64,000 nt of DNA, taken from positions 15,726,760 to 15,790,759 of the forward strand of contig CM030718.1 in the NCBI GenBank assembly GCA_017979445.1, read 5' to 3'. The notes below the pieces were generated by a model. It searched no databases, was not told the DNA's origin, and was given only the letters and a program-made list of their open reading frames with translations. Position numbers and translations under genes: made by a program. The stretch comes from Akebia trifoliata (Eukaryota; Streptophyta; Magnoliopsida; Ranunculales; Lardizabalaceae). Shown in pieces: positions 49,768 through 60,784 of this stretch. Each line of letters opens with the position of its first letter. Position 1 is the stretch's first letter.

Positions 49768-50492
49768 TGATGTGAACCTTCTTGGATTAAAACCTTCTCT
49801 TGATGATCTCTTCTAAGAACCCTTTTATTCGAAGGCTTCGAACGTTCTAGATTGTTTTAAAACAAATTCAAAATGTTGATCAGACTAAAACCCCAAGGAA
49901 ACTAAGTCCTTGAAACCTCAATCTAATGACACCACAAGGATTGATCACTTCCTTGATAAGTCGAAGAGTCATGTCTTTTCTTCAAAAACTCGAATGAAAA
50001 CTCATAAAGAACCCATAAAGAAAACATGAAACAAAACTCAAGTTTCTTTGAATAAACTTCAAAATCTCGTAAGATGTAAATTATCAATTGTGTTCCAATT
50101 ACAAAATGAGGTGCCTTTTTATAGACAAATTAGATCAAGATTAATTCTAATTAGTCCTTGGAAAAATAAAGAAAGTCTAATTAGTCCTTAGGAAATAAAG
50201 AATTCAAACTAAGGACAATTAGAACATAAAAATTCCCAATTAACCCTTGCATTCAAATTGATCTTCCAAATTGACCTTTTGCATAAAAAGATAGTTGACC
50301 ATCCTTGATGAAACTTTGATATCTCCGAAGTTAGCCTTAGAATCTTCTAGAATGGCCTCTTTGTATTGGACTTCCACAATCGAGCCTTGCAATGCCTCTT
50401 CCATCCGTTTTGTCCTTGCCCTAGTCATCGGACCGCCAATTCCTTGCAATGGTTCTTGAGAAGACTTGGAAACAGCAACTCGATCTCCATTA
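49768..50492 (-). mobile_element. 5' LTR of the CRM-like element
   Basis: 725 bp, near-identical to 39628-40363. The open stretch at 50240-50449 is the duplicate of the pol C-terminal coding sequence and is not an independent gene. Confidence 0.93.
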
Positions 50493-52029
50493 ATAGCCCT
50501 CTCCTTTGCTCAAGAATAATCCTACAGCAGCCACTTCCATCCTCTTTTCCTCTAAAGAAGGTCTTCATAATTGTCTAATTCACATTCGATTTCAATTCTC
50601 TCATCTTGAACCACCCACATCAGTCATCACTATTCATTCTCTACATGTCCCCCATCAACCCAGAACTATCCCCGTTGAAGCTCTCATCCGTAGATTTTTG
50701 AAACAACACTCACACAATCGGGTTGTTGTTCAAATACTCTGAAGGAATCTCACAAAACTTGACCCTTGCAACTTGTAAGTTCAATTTTTTTTGTCTCTTC
50801 TTACGCCTTTTTAATCATTGTTCTATGTGTAGGTTTTATTCATGAGTATTAAATTGTGAATTCGCACGAGTCAACTTGCTATTTTTTTGATGTACTTAGA
50901 AGTCCGAATTTTTTTTTTGTCAAAGCGATACGAGTCAACTCGCTGTTTTTTTTATGTGCTTAGAAGTTTCAAAATTGGATTTTTAATCAAAGTGAAATGT
51001 GAGTCAACTAACTAATTTTTGGGTATATAAGAAATTTAAAATCGATTTACTCAATAAATAGGTGCGAGTTGACTCACTGATTTCTATGCATATGTGAATT
51101 AATTCATCAATCAATTAGTAATGTTTGCAACGTGTCCCTTGTTCAAAATTTTTGCATATATGTGTGAATGGTTGATTCCCTCATTGGCTCTATGTCACTA
51201 ATGTTTTGATGTGAAATTTTGCACATGTGGGTTGTTGATGCGTCAACTTATTGGTCTACCATGTGTTCATGATTGGAAAATTGTCATGTTCACAATTCCC
51301 ATTTTTGAAAGATTCACTTTTGGAACGTTCTAATTTTGAAACTATATAATTTTCTAATTTGAAAAAAATTTTAATTATAATTTTCTACTGTGAAAAATTC
51401 ATATTTGTCAATTTCTAATTTAAAATTCATGATTTTCTGATTTGGATAATTTTATATTTTCGAGTTAGAAATCTCATAAAGTACCAATTTAGATGTTCCA
51501 TATTGATGACTTTCCAATTTGGAAAATTTTCACGAATTCCTATTGTAGTCAATTTGGAAAAATATTTGTGCATATAGATTTGTAATCGAAATATTGTCAC
51601 GTGGACTTTGGAGCATAGACCAAGATCAAGGCTTTTTTAAATATTTTCATTTTATGCAGAATTTGAGAATCATGTAATATTTAGGAGAATATTAGTCCTA
51701 AGTTTCGTTTAGCATATCTGATATAGTTCGATGATGATGGGACCCTAGCTTGACTTTAGTCTCTACCCATTTACGTAGGATAGTTTAAATCGTAGTAGAG
51801 ACCGATCATCTGGATCGGGCAGGGTCGGTGCCTAACATCTTCCGAAACCCGTAATTTGACCCCTTACCTATTTTTCTTACTCGTGGACTGACCCGATTCA
51901 TTTTGGAGTTATTTATGGTTCCTAAACCTAAACTAGGTGGCGACTCCTTATTTCCTAAAAATCCCCAATTTACCAATCTGACCCCTATTCACAATTTGGT
52001 GGAAAACGGGTCGAGGCGATTTCAAAAGC

Positions 52030-52614
52030 ATAAAAATAAGCTTGCTTAAATGTAAAAAGGGGAATAAATAGAGATGTTTTGAGTAATAGGAAGGCTTAAA
52101 TAAGCTTGGAGAATTTAGGTAGAATTTTAGCTTCTAGAGCTCCTCCCCCCTCCTTTGCTTTTAATGAGAGTCATATTTATAAGAGTTTAGGGGACTCTTA
52201 GGTAAAAACTTGTCCTAAACTCTAAGGTTCCCATTATTTACAACAAACGAGAGTCATTTCTTGAGGGAAAATTTAATTAAAATGAGGCTTAAAGGGTAAT
52301 TAGCCTTAACAAAATTTGAGTGCATATAAGACTCATAACTGTCTAACAGAACTGACCTTAGGTAACCAATAGCCAATGCAAATTTTCCTTCTGGCCGTTG
52401 GTCACCTCTATATTGAGTAATTTCTTCCTCTAGCCATTGGTAACTTATGGCCAAGCCAAAATTTAAGTTTAGCTGTTGGTTACCTCCATGCAGTGTATTT
52501 TTCTCTTCTGACCATTGGTAACCTATGGCCAGGCTAAAAATTAAGCTTGGCCGTTGCTTACCTCCATACCAGGCTAAAAAAATAAATGTAATTTATCTAT
52601 TGGCTTATTATGGG
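52030..52614. other. Right flank of element B with inverted-repeat words
   Basis: Non-coding continuation of the pre-insertion sequence. At 52365-52575 two units of about 100 bp alternate GGCCGTTGGTTACCTCCAT with CCATTGGTAACCTATGGCCA, which are partly complementary. The Tat pol homology begins at about 52615. Confidence 0.5.
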
Positions 52615-53420
52615 GTCCTTATTCCACTTCTTAGGCATATTTTTTTGGAGTAGCTTGAAAATTGGTTCACAAATAGGCATGAGTTGAGCAATGAACCGGC
52701 TGATGTACTGTATTCTCCCTAAAAAAGCATGAACATCTCTCTTTGAAATAGGTACCTTCATCTCAAGGATATATTTATTCTTTGTCAAATTTATCTCAAT
52801 ATCTCTTCTGTTGACAATAAATCTCAGTAGCTTACTTGATATTGCCTCGAATACATATTTTGTCTGGTTGAGCTGAAATTGTATTTCTTCAACCTGTCAA
52901 ACAACTTCTTGAGATTTACCAGATAGTCTTCTTCTATGCTAGACTAGCGATCATGTCATCTACGTAAACATTTTTTACTTTATGGATCACGTCATGGAAT
53001 AACGTGGTCATTACTCGTTGATAAGTTGCCCTTACGTTCTTTAACCCAAATGGCATGACCTTATAGTGGAAAGTACCCCAGGGTGTGATGAATACTATCT
53101 TTTTCTGATCTTCTTCTGTCATTTTTATCTGGTTATAGCCTGAGAAACCGTCCATGAACGAGAACATGCCATTCCCTGCTGTACTATCGACTAGAGTATC
53201 GATGTGTAGTAGTGGGAAGTCATCCTTAGGACTGACTTTGTTCAAGTCCTGATAGTCAACACTTTCTTGGGTATTGGGACGACGTTAGCTAGTCATTCGA
53301 GGTACGTAGAAACTACGTGGAATCCTACTTCGAATTGCTTCATGACCTCATCCTTGACCTTGAGGGTCCATTCTAAGTTTAGTTTTCTCAAATTTTACTT
53401 GATCGACTTGCTTCCAGGAG
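52615..53420 (-). pseudogene. RT remnant of the minus-strand Tat fragment
   Basis: Open from 53245 to 52934 with SPKDDFPLLHIDTLVD, FMDGFSGYNQIKMTEEDQ, MPFGLKNVRATYQR and an intact catalytic box NVYVDDMIA. The latter two are damaged in the plus copy, so the copies decayed independently. The thumb region (52597-52788) follows after a frame change with FLGRIQYISRFIAQL. Confidence 0.83.
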
Positions 53421-54972
53421 TAATTGGTAGTTTGTGAATGATAAGATCTATGTCTAACCCAAGCATATCTCTATATGACCATGTAAAAATATCTTGATAA
53501 TTTTGTAAGAGTTTGACCATTTCTTCCTTTTGCTATTGTCTCAATAAGACTCCGATCTTGACGATTTGTGGGTCTTCTTCGGTACTAAGATTGATTAAAT
53601 CTATATCATCAATGTTTGATTGAACACATTTCTCGTGATGTTCTACCAAGTCATTGATTTCTTTAGGCAGATATTACATTTTATCCTCAGACTCTTTTTC
53701 GATCCCCATGAGGTCAAAGTTGAGTTCAAGATCAAAATAACACTCATCCCTTTTAAATTATATTTTATCTGGGTACGAGATAGATCTCTTGAAAACTCTT
53801 TTTTTGGTTTTTAGAAAATATATATTTTTTTTCAATTTTAAAAGTTTTTTGATTTTTTTGATTTTTAAAATATTTTTATTTTTTTTATTTTTGAGGAATA
53901 TTTGATTTTTTGTTATTTTTTGGATATTTGATATAAGAAAAACATTCATGCAAATTCATTAGAAAAGATAAGGAACCCTCAAAATAGTCTTTCCCCGAGG
54001 ACGAGGGCTCGTTATGATCCTTTGACAAATTAGATTTGTCTAACGACTTTTTTTGGAGGCCTTTGGAGGCTCAAGAGTTAAGGAAAATTCTTCCCAATTG
54101 TTCAAGATCTCTCATTCTCTATAGGGTGAATAAGGTAGGAAAGTGGTTCTATTGGTGGTTCGGAGATGACTATTATCTATGGTTGTTTGTTGTCAAAGTT
54201 GGGCATAGTCCCTCCCAAGCTTGATGAGATGATGACTGGTGCCCAGTCGGTGCTAATAGGGAAAGGTGATTCATTTTCTTCTCTTACAACGATTTTCACT
54301 TTTACAGGTTCTCTTGTTACTTTTGGTAGACTTTTGCTGAAATTCCTATTGAATAAGATATCAATGCCTTCCATGAGAGATAGTTGGGATTCAACAACTA
54401 AGTCTTCTTGCATGTGCTGGGGGTTTGAAACTTACTATTCTTGACTTCCTTGCTGGCTTTGTTGGCAGTTGTTCTGATAAGCTATCGGGTCTGACTTGCG
54501 ATTTTAGAAAGTTGATGCTGATATGAGGAACTCTGCCTAGATTCCAGACGTTAGGCTCACGATTTTATTTTCTTACTAATCGAAGTTCTCTCTTCTTGTC
54601 ATTCATCCTTTTTTGTAGGCCTGAATCCCAAACCGAAATATGGGGTGTGTTTCTTGGCTACAACTAGCGTGACTTTCCCTTTTCCTTCGGGTCCTAACCC
54701 TTGTCTAGATCTGTAACTTTCCTTTTTCAAGACCAGTCCGATCATTAGATTTTCCCTTGATAATTTTGTCCCTTAATTTTTTCTTTTCCCTTCTCAATGT
54801 GATTAACGACAATGAATTAGTAGGAATGGTACAATACCTTGTCCTTCATCATTTTTATGTCAATGAAAAGAACATCTGGGACTCTCCCAGCTAGGATCAA
54901 GTTTTCTGCTAAGACCCATGATGAATTGATTCTTTGGTGCAAAGAAGAAGGTACTGCCCCTGCAATGTGAAT

Positions 54973-55320
54973 CTATGGCCTTCCCAACAGCAAATTGAAT
55001 GTTGTAAGTATTTCCATGACCTCAAATGTACAAGGATCAATAGTGATTGGCAAGTTCACTTCTCTTAGAGAATCCCTTCTTGAATTGTCGAAATCTCGGA
55101 CGACTTTATTGTTAGGTTTGACATGCGAACAATCAGCGTTTAGTTTGTAGAAGGTTTCTAGAGAACAAACATTGAGGGTTGAGCCATTATCGATTAATGT
55201 CATAGCAACCATCATGCCCCTGCACATGACCATGATATTTAGCAGCTCAACGTACCCCCGTCCCTTTAGTACGAATTTGTTTTCGTTGAAGATAATAGGA
55301 TTGGGGGCCATAATCTAACC
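54973..55320 (-). pseudogene. Protease of the minus-strand Tat fragment
   Basis: 112 uninterrupted codons: MAPNPIIFNENKFVLKG, active site TLIDNGSTLNVC, then ETFYKLNADCSHVKPNNKVV and FNLLLGRP at the end. This is the best-preserved protease of the family in the window. Confidence 0.82.
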
Positions 55321-56553
55321 AACTATTTATTCTAATTGTGATGGTGAAATGGTCGTAAGTACATGCGATTTTCCCAAAACTTTCAATAGTACTTCTTGGT
55401 GTTCTCTGACTTTTGTAGAAAATCCAAAATGTTGATATAAGCTGATTGTTTGTTCAATTGGTTTATTATATTATGCTCACTTTTGCGAATAAGCATAATG
55501 AAGTCTGTTGTCTTTTTATCTAACATTTTCACCTTTTTTTCTTTCTTGTCATCTTGGTTCATCTTGTCCTTTCCTTTTTCTCATCCACTGTCTCCTTTGC
55601 ACCTCATTCTTCTCAATCTTTATCTTTTTTACTGGCACTCTTTGGCATCTCCCTGCTTTTTTCATGTGACCAATGTCAGCCACCATTGTCCTTTTCATTA
55701 TTTCGACCCTTATTGATGTGATAATGGTTGTCTCGTAGCTCCATAGGACCTTTTGGTTAGAGTTATATGGGAAAAGGCTTTGGCGAGCATATGGTTTTCG
55801 GGGGTGGGTTAGCTTTTATATTGACGATAAGGGGTGGTGGTTGTGATTTGGATGTAGAGGTGGTGGGAGGAACTACTTGAGGGGTTGATGGAGTATAGGG
55901 AATAACGAGTGGTAGTTGTGAGGATGGAATGTAAGGTATATGAAGGGGGGTCGAGTTGTATTATGAAAACTTGGCAAGGTATAGGCGATCGGATAGTAGT
56001 ATTGGGAATTTGAGGAATGGGGTAGATGGTGAGGTCAGCCATTCTGAGTGGTAGTTACGAGATGGGTTTGTTGTGTATTGGTTGATGGTGTTAACCGTTG
56101 ATGTCTCTAGTTCCTTTGTTATGTGGACCTTGATTTTTGACCCAATGGGAGCTATCAAAGCTGATGGATTAAAATCTAGTTCCCCGAGAATGACATTTAC
56201 TCTATGCCCACTTCCTCCTCTATTGTGAGTAAGTGAGGGGTTTTGTTTGATATTCTATTGTTGAGGTGGGTTTGCGGGCCCGTCCAGTATGAAATTCTTA
56301 TCGATCAGGTATATACCTGATGTTTGAGTTGCCAGCACTGATCTATAGAATGTCATGGAACACCCATATGGAATTCACAAAACAAGATAGGGTTGTACCC
56401 TAGTCCTTTCACAACTTCCGATTTGGTACCTTTTTAGCGAGATACTCTCCCCTGAGCAAGATCGGGAGTAATTATGATAATGTCATGGGCAACCTAGTAA
56501 ACACTCTGTTAGGCCATGCTTGAAGACCCTACCTGTATTGTGGTGCATGCTAT
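55321..56553 (-). pseudogene. Gag C-terminal remnant of the minus-strand Tat fragment
   Basis: Corresponds to 1585-2880 of the plus copy. Minus-strand pieces include the Lys/Glu-rich linker (55500-55600), the Pro/Ser/Thr-rich tail (55809-56042) and the segment ITKELETSTVNTINQY-like text near 56090. Many frame breaks are present. The zinc-knuckle-like segment is decayed. Confidence 0.65.
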
Positions 56554-58291
56554 TGTAGACATCCCATTTTTGCATCCGCCTGATTAATCAACTCGTCAAC
56601 CCGATCGCAATGATTCCCAATGATGGATGTTATTTCCATTGCTTTATTTTATTACCAGATGTGTTTCAGAAATCCAGATGAGGTATCTCGAACTGACAAA
56701 ACCTTAGAAACCACACAACGCTAGGAAAATATGACTCCAGAAACATAGAAATCATCATCTTGCAGACCCAAAAAGAAGCTTCACGATAAAAATCACTAAA
56801 AATTGATCAAATTACCAAAATACCCCTAACATCAAAACAACCCTAGAGCTTATGTTACGATTAGGAAAACCCTTTCGAACACATAAAATAACAAATCGAA
56901 ACCAAATAAATCATTTTCCCAATTTTCATAGAATTTGATAAAATTACGAAAATGCCCCTCATAAAGTTCATACCATTTCACACAAAAAATTTCATAAATA
57001 ACACAAACTAATATTTTCATCGAATTTCTTACGAAAAATCGATTCTAAAACATCCTAGAACATTAAAAACCGACTTAAAACATGAAAAGTCCTCTCCGGG
57101 GGTAAAACGGTAATTTCACAGTTTTCATAATTAAAATTTTTGAAATTAATAAATAAAACATTAAATAATTAAAGTGAAACATTAATGAAACTAATTTAAA
57201 ATTTTGAAATAAAGAAATCGATCAATCGGGCTCTCAGGCAAAATTGTTGAGGGTTCGTGAGATATTTCTTTAAGGACCCCTCCATTTGGGGGTCCAAAGA
57301 ATTAAAGATATAATAGAGGGGGGTTCTCCAAAAATTTAAAGCCAATCAAGCAAGACTGAAGTCAAGGTATAAAGTCAATCGAGCAAGACTGAAGTCAAAA
57401 TTAAGATCAATTAAGCAAGACTGAAGTCCAGATATTAAAAGTCAATCAATTAAGACTAAAGTCAAAATATTAACAGTCAATCAAATAAGACCAAAAGTCA
57501 AAATCATAATAGAGTTCTAATTAAAACACAACTCCACCTAAAACAATTCTAATTAAAACACAACTCTACCTAAAACAATTCTAACTAAAACACAACTCTA
57601 CCTAAAATAAGTCTAACTAAAACACAACTCTAATTAAAAGAACTCTAATTAAACACTAATTCTATCAAAATCAACCCCTAAAAAAATCTATAAATAGAGG
57701 TCCCCACACCCTATTTTCGTATCAAGTCATAAACCCTAAGAGAAGTAGGTCTAAAAGCCCCCTAGCCTCCCATAAACCCAACTCCTTACCTAACATCCCT
57801 TCTTCGATTTTAGCCTAAAAAACACCTAAAAGCCCTTTAAAAACCCTCCAAAATCCATAACAAACTTGAAGAATCGAGATAAAAAAAAAAGAGATACCTT
57901 GCCTCGAAGATCAGAAATAAATCCGGAGACAGAACGAAGTAAGGGAGTATAGTACAAGGAGTAATTTTTGTCGGATCTGAGGGAACAAAGTCTTTGCTAT
58001 CGGAAAGGTGTATAATATCTTATTTATTTATTTATTTATTATTATCTAGGTTTTTTAGCAATGTAATTTATTTAGAAAATTAGTAGAGACCGGCTTTGGC
58101 TGGGCGGGGTTGGTGCCTAACACCTTCCAACCCCGTAACATGATCCCCGAATTCAGTTTTTTTCTGTTCTAGATTAGTTCTTTATCTATTAGAGTCATTG
58201 ATCGGTTCCTAGACCGTAATAACTAGGTGGTGACCCAAACCTCAAGGGTCAAAAGCGGATCCGCGCACCCCACGAATCGAGGGTGCTTTCA
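56554..58291 (+). mobile_element. 5' LTR of the second A element (complete)
   Basis: 1738 bp from TGTAGACATCCCATTTTTGC to GAGGGTGCTTTCA, the best full-length family A LTR here. Internal landmarks are the hairpin GGACCCCTCCATTTGGGGGT (57273), GACTGAAGTCAA repeats (57340-57500), an ACTCTACCTAAAACAATTCT repeat (57530-57680), the TATA box, and CCTAACACCTTCC near 58117. A primer site follows, so it is a 5' LTR; the 3' LTR is beyond the window. The left duplication would be GCTAT (56549-56553). Confidence 0.9.
57689..57696 (+). promoter_or_regulatory. TATA box of the family A LTR
   Basis: TATAAATA followed by GAGGTCCCCACACCC. The same box occurs at the same place in the other A LTRs (16579-16586, 31318-31325, and minus strand 15380-15387 and 27235-27242). 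Transcription should start about 30 bp downstream. Confidence 0.72.
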
Positions 58292-58292
58292 G

Positions 58293-58310
58293 TGGCGACT
58301 CCACTGGGGA
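58293..58310 (+). promoter_or_regulatory. Primer-binding site of the second A element
   Basis: TGGCGACTCCACTGGGGA, one base after the LTR end. It is the least mutated copy of the site in the window. Confidence 0.85.
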
Positions 58311-59338
58311 TCTTGAGGATCAGACTTGAAAAACCCCAAGTATGGAAAGCGTTGCCAATAGAGACCTTTTTTTATTTTATTTATTTATTTCTTTAGTTTG
58401 TCTATTTATTTTTATGACTTATCCTTCTTTTGGCTTTATTATTGATCGTTATGTTGAATCTTTTGTTTGGCCCACTTTTTTATGATTTAATTTAAGATCA
58501 TTCGGAATGACCTTAAACCATGCGAAATTTCAAGATAGATGGTTTTATTAAGGAAAGAGTAGTGATTATTGGACCCTTTTTTTTTTATTAAGTATGTAGA
58601 TTTTTTTTAGGTGTTTGGTATGTGGTTTGGCATTTTTTTCTAATATATATATATATATTAATAAACTCTGGTTTTGTTTAGTTTTATAATAGGAAAGTTG
58701 TTCTGTCCTTCAAACAACAAATAATAAATAAATTTCTTTCTTTTAAAAGTTTTGTTACAACAGTAACGTGCTGATGGGGATTGGTGTGCCATATAATAAA
58801 AAAAAATTTGTTTACACCACCTTAACAGCAATAGCATGATGATGTGTTTGGTGAGCCCAAAGTAGAATCGTTTCTTTAAATTGTACACATCATCTCCTTC
58901 ATGGTTTTTATACCAAGCTCCATCGTCATATCCAGCAGAGATTTGGAAAACCTCTCAGTCTGATAGATTTTCACCCATAAATTTGATCGGCTTTTGATTG
59001 TGAGTGAAATTTAAGATATAAAAAAAAAATCCTTTTGATTTGTTTCGATATCTTCGTGAAAATCTGATTCGCAGAGTTCGAATCTGAACCAAGAACTGTG
59101 CTGTGTTTCTATTAAACATGGAATTTGGCAATTGGTAATAGAAGTGAACAAAAACCGTGGCCAATGGATTGGGTTCCATGAGTGTTTTTACGTCAATCTC
59201 GAGCTCTAACAAAGCGTTAATGGTGGTTGTTTTTCTATGTGGAGAAGAGGCAGCAGAGAAACGCTTTTTTATTTTCGTTTCTTGTTCACCTATGCTGAAA
59301 ATGGCAGCAAAGAGAGAGGACGTCTCTCTCTCTCTCTT

Positions 59339-59381
<43 letters not shown>

Positions 59382-60784
59382 CTCTCACTTCTCTCTCAAT
59401 CTCTTCTCTTCTTTGTTTTGAATCGAAACTATGGCACTGTCATTTAAAGTCTCAGCCAACTTAGCCTCCACCTTTTTCTTCCCTTCTGTCTATTGCACCC
59501 CAACCTCCAAACTCGTCTCATTCTTCACTTGATTCAAAGCCACAACTATCTTAGCTCGAGCCACCTTCCTTTCTCTAACCAAAATTACCATCATCTCCTC
59601 TAAATCAAACAGTTGACGTTCCTCCACGTGTACCATCAAACAGTGGTTGTTATGATGTGTTATTTGTGGCTCCATACCTTGCAGCCTCTTAACCCAGTGG
59701 TGCTTGCTGCCAATGCCTCATTGCATACGCTAGTATACACCTATTACATGACCTGCACCTTAGGGAAGAGTCCCTTCTAGAAGAGATCAGATTGTTTAGT
59801 TTTGTTTATGTTTGGTGTTTAGGTTTTGATGTTGTACTTCCATTTTACGGGAATGAGGTGTTCTAAATTTTGGGGTTGGTTTTTTCAATGCTTCTCTTCG
59901 TGTCTTCTTTACTAATTTTCACTCCAACAAAGAGGAGTAGGGAGGAAAGGAAGAAAGATGGATGGCCTTAATTGGGGTCCAGTGATTTCATGTAATATCG
60001 CCGAATCATGTACGCATTTTTTTTATAGAAAAAATGTGAGTGGTGTGTGCTGCCCCAGCAACATAAAAAAATTGATTGAGGGTGCTGGCAGCAACCATGA
60101 CAACCAAAAAAAAAAAAAAAAAAATTCTTTTATACGCTTGGCAGTCCCTTATTGCAATTTTTATCATGAAAAATTGATTTTGTTGAGTTTGTTACACATC
60201 ATGGTGAGGGACCCACATCCTTTAAAATATATGTGTATTCAAATTAGTTGCTGAACAGTTTTTTTGAGTTGAGACAAAATTTCTTTTCTAACTTAACCCA
60301 CCAATGTTTGGAACCTAAAGGGTTTGCTTTCCTCACTAATTTAGTAAGATCTTAAATGTTATTAAGAGTCATTGAACTCCCCACGTGGCACCCAAAAAAA
60401 AATGATTCAACATCAAAAGCTTGTAGAAAAAGAAATTTTAAGAGTTTTTTTTTTTAAAAAAAACATTCTTTATTTTGAATTTAATTTTAAAGTTCAATGG
60501 TCTTCATTTTCAAAATATTGGGTCTAAGTTAAATTTTTCGAATTTCATTTTATTTTTCAACCCAAGCTTTGTATGTGAAACCTAGAACATTGTAGTTTTA
60601 ATGTGCTGATGTGATAGTCCACGTGAACTCAATTACCCTTAGTAAGGTTTCAAATCTTACTTAGTTGGTTAGGATAGCCTAAGCTCTTATGTACAAGTTT
60701 GGTTGAGTAGCAAACTAATAAAGCAAGGAAATTTTTATGCTAAAAATATAACAAGTCTACCCAAAAAAAAGAGAAAAAGAAAAA
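58311..60784. other. Interrupted leader with about 2.3 kb of unassigned sequence
   Basis: The leader start (to about 58480) matches 17205-17340 and resumes at about 60785 (compare 18245). In between there is no 193-bp array but unrelated sequence with an (AT)n run at 58642-58658, a (TC)n microsatellite, and polyA/T tracts at 60105-60123 and 60440-60465. No terminal repeats, target-site duplication or conserved protein were recognised. Open stretches (59157-59464 plus, 59490-59675 minus) are short and low-complexity. Confidence 0.5.
59323..59375 (+). repeat. (TC)n microsatellite
   Basis: About 26 TC dinucleotides with one TTTC interruption near 59338-59343. Confidence 0.95.

Larger units (their letters stand above)
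39628..50492 (-). mobile_element. CRM-like chromovirus, nearly complete, minus strand
   Basis: LTRs at 39628-40363 (3') and 49768-50492 (5') share almost identical sequence and TGATG...CATTA ends (plus-strand reading). The perfect 5-bp duplication ATAGC lies at 39623-39627 and 50493-50497. A tRNA-iMet-type primer site and a polypurine tract are in place. Without the nested solo LTR the element is about 7.7 kb. Gag-pol is a single frame in origin, now with at least three frameshifts and one stop. The pol frame extends into the 3' LTR, a trait of CRM-clade elements, many of which accumulate at centromeres. Confidence 0.88.
24929..52024 (+). mobile_element. Element B: non-autonomous gag-only LTR retrotransposon with nested insertions
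   Basis: The 5-bp target-site duplication AAAGC is present at 24924-24928 and 52025-52029. Related LTRs occupy 24929-29943 and 37588-52024. After subtracting insertions they are about 3.54 and 3.57 kb. A Tat-type primer site follows the left LTR. The internal part (29944-37587, about 6 kb without the solo LTR) carries a gag remnant but no protease, RT, RNase H or integrase that I can recognise. Large LTRs with gag only recall TR-GAG/LARD-type elements mobilised by a relative. Loss of pol by deletion is the alternative. Confidence 0.8.
37588..52024 (+). mobile_element. 3' LTR of element B (split by the CRM-like element)
   Basis: Starts TGTAGACACCTCATTTTTG and ends GGCGATTTCA. The two halves are 37588-39627 and 50498-52024. 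Without the insertion the LTR is about 3.57 kb and matches the left LTR, including the TATA-like TATAAAAA at 38701-38708 and the U5 end with CCTAAACTAGGTGGCGACTC-like text. The duplication AAAGC follows at 52025-52029. Confidence 0.85.
52615..56553 (-). mobile_element. Minus-strand Tat fragment (gag to RT)
   Basis: Same family as 758-7852, inverted. Reading the minus strand from the right it contains the gag tail (56553 to about 55320), protease, A+T-rich spacer, and RT up to KKWNKD, where homology stops at about 52615. RNase H and integrase are missing. The gag end is cut by the LTR that starts at 56554, at the equivalent of about 1585 in the plus copy. Confidence 0.85.

Noticed and set aside
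50240..50449. Apparent small gene ending like pol
   Set aside because: It is the 5' LTR duplicate of the pol C-terminal coding sequence of the CRM-like element.
59157..59464. Overlapping open frames with Ser/Leu-rich tails
   Set aside because: The tails are translated from the (TC)n microsatellite; no recognisable protein.
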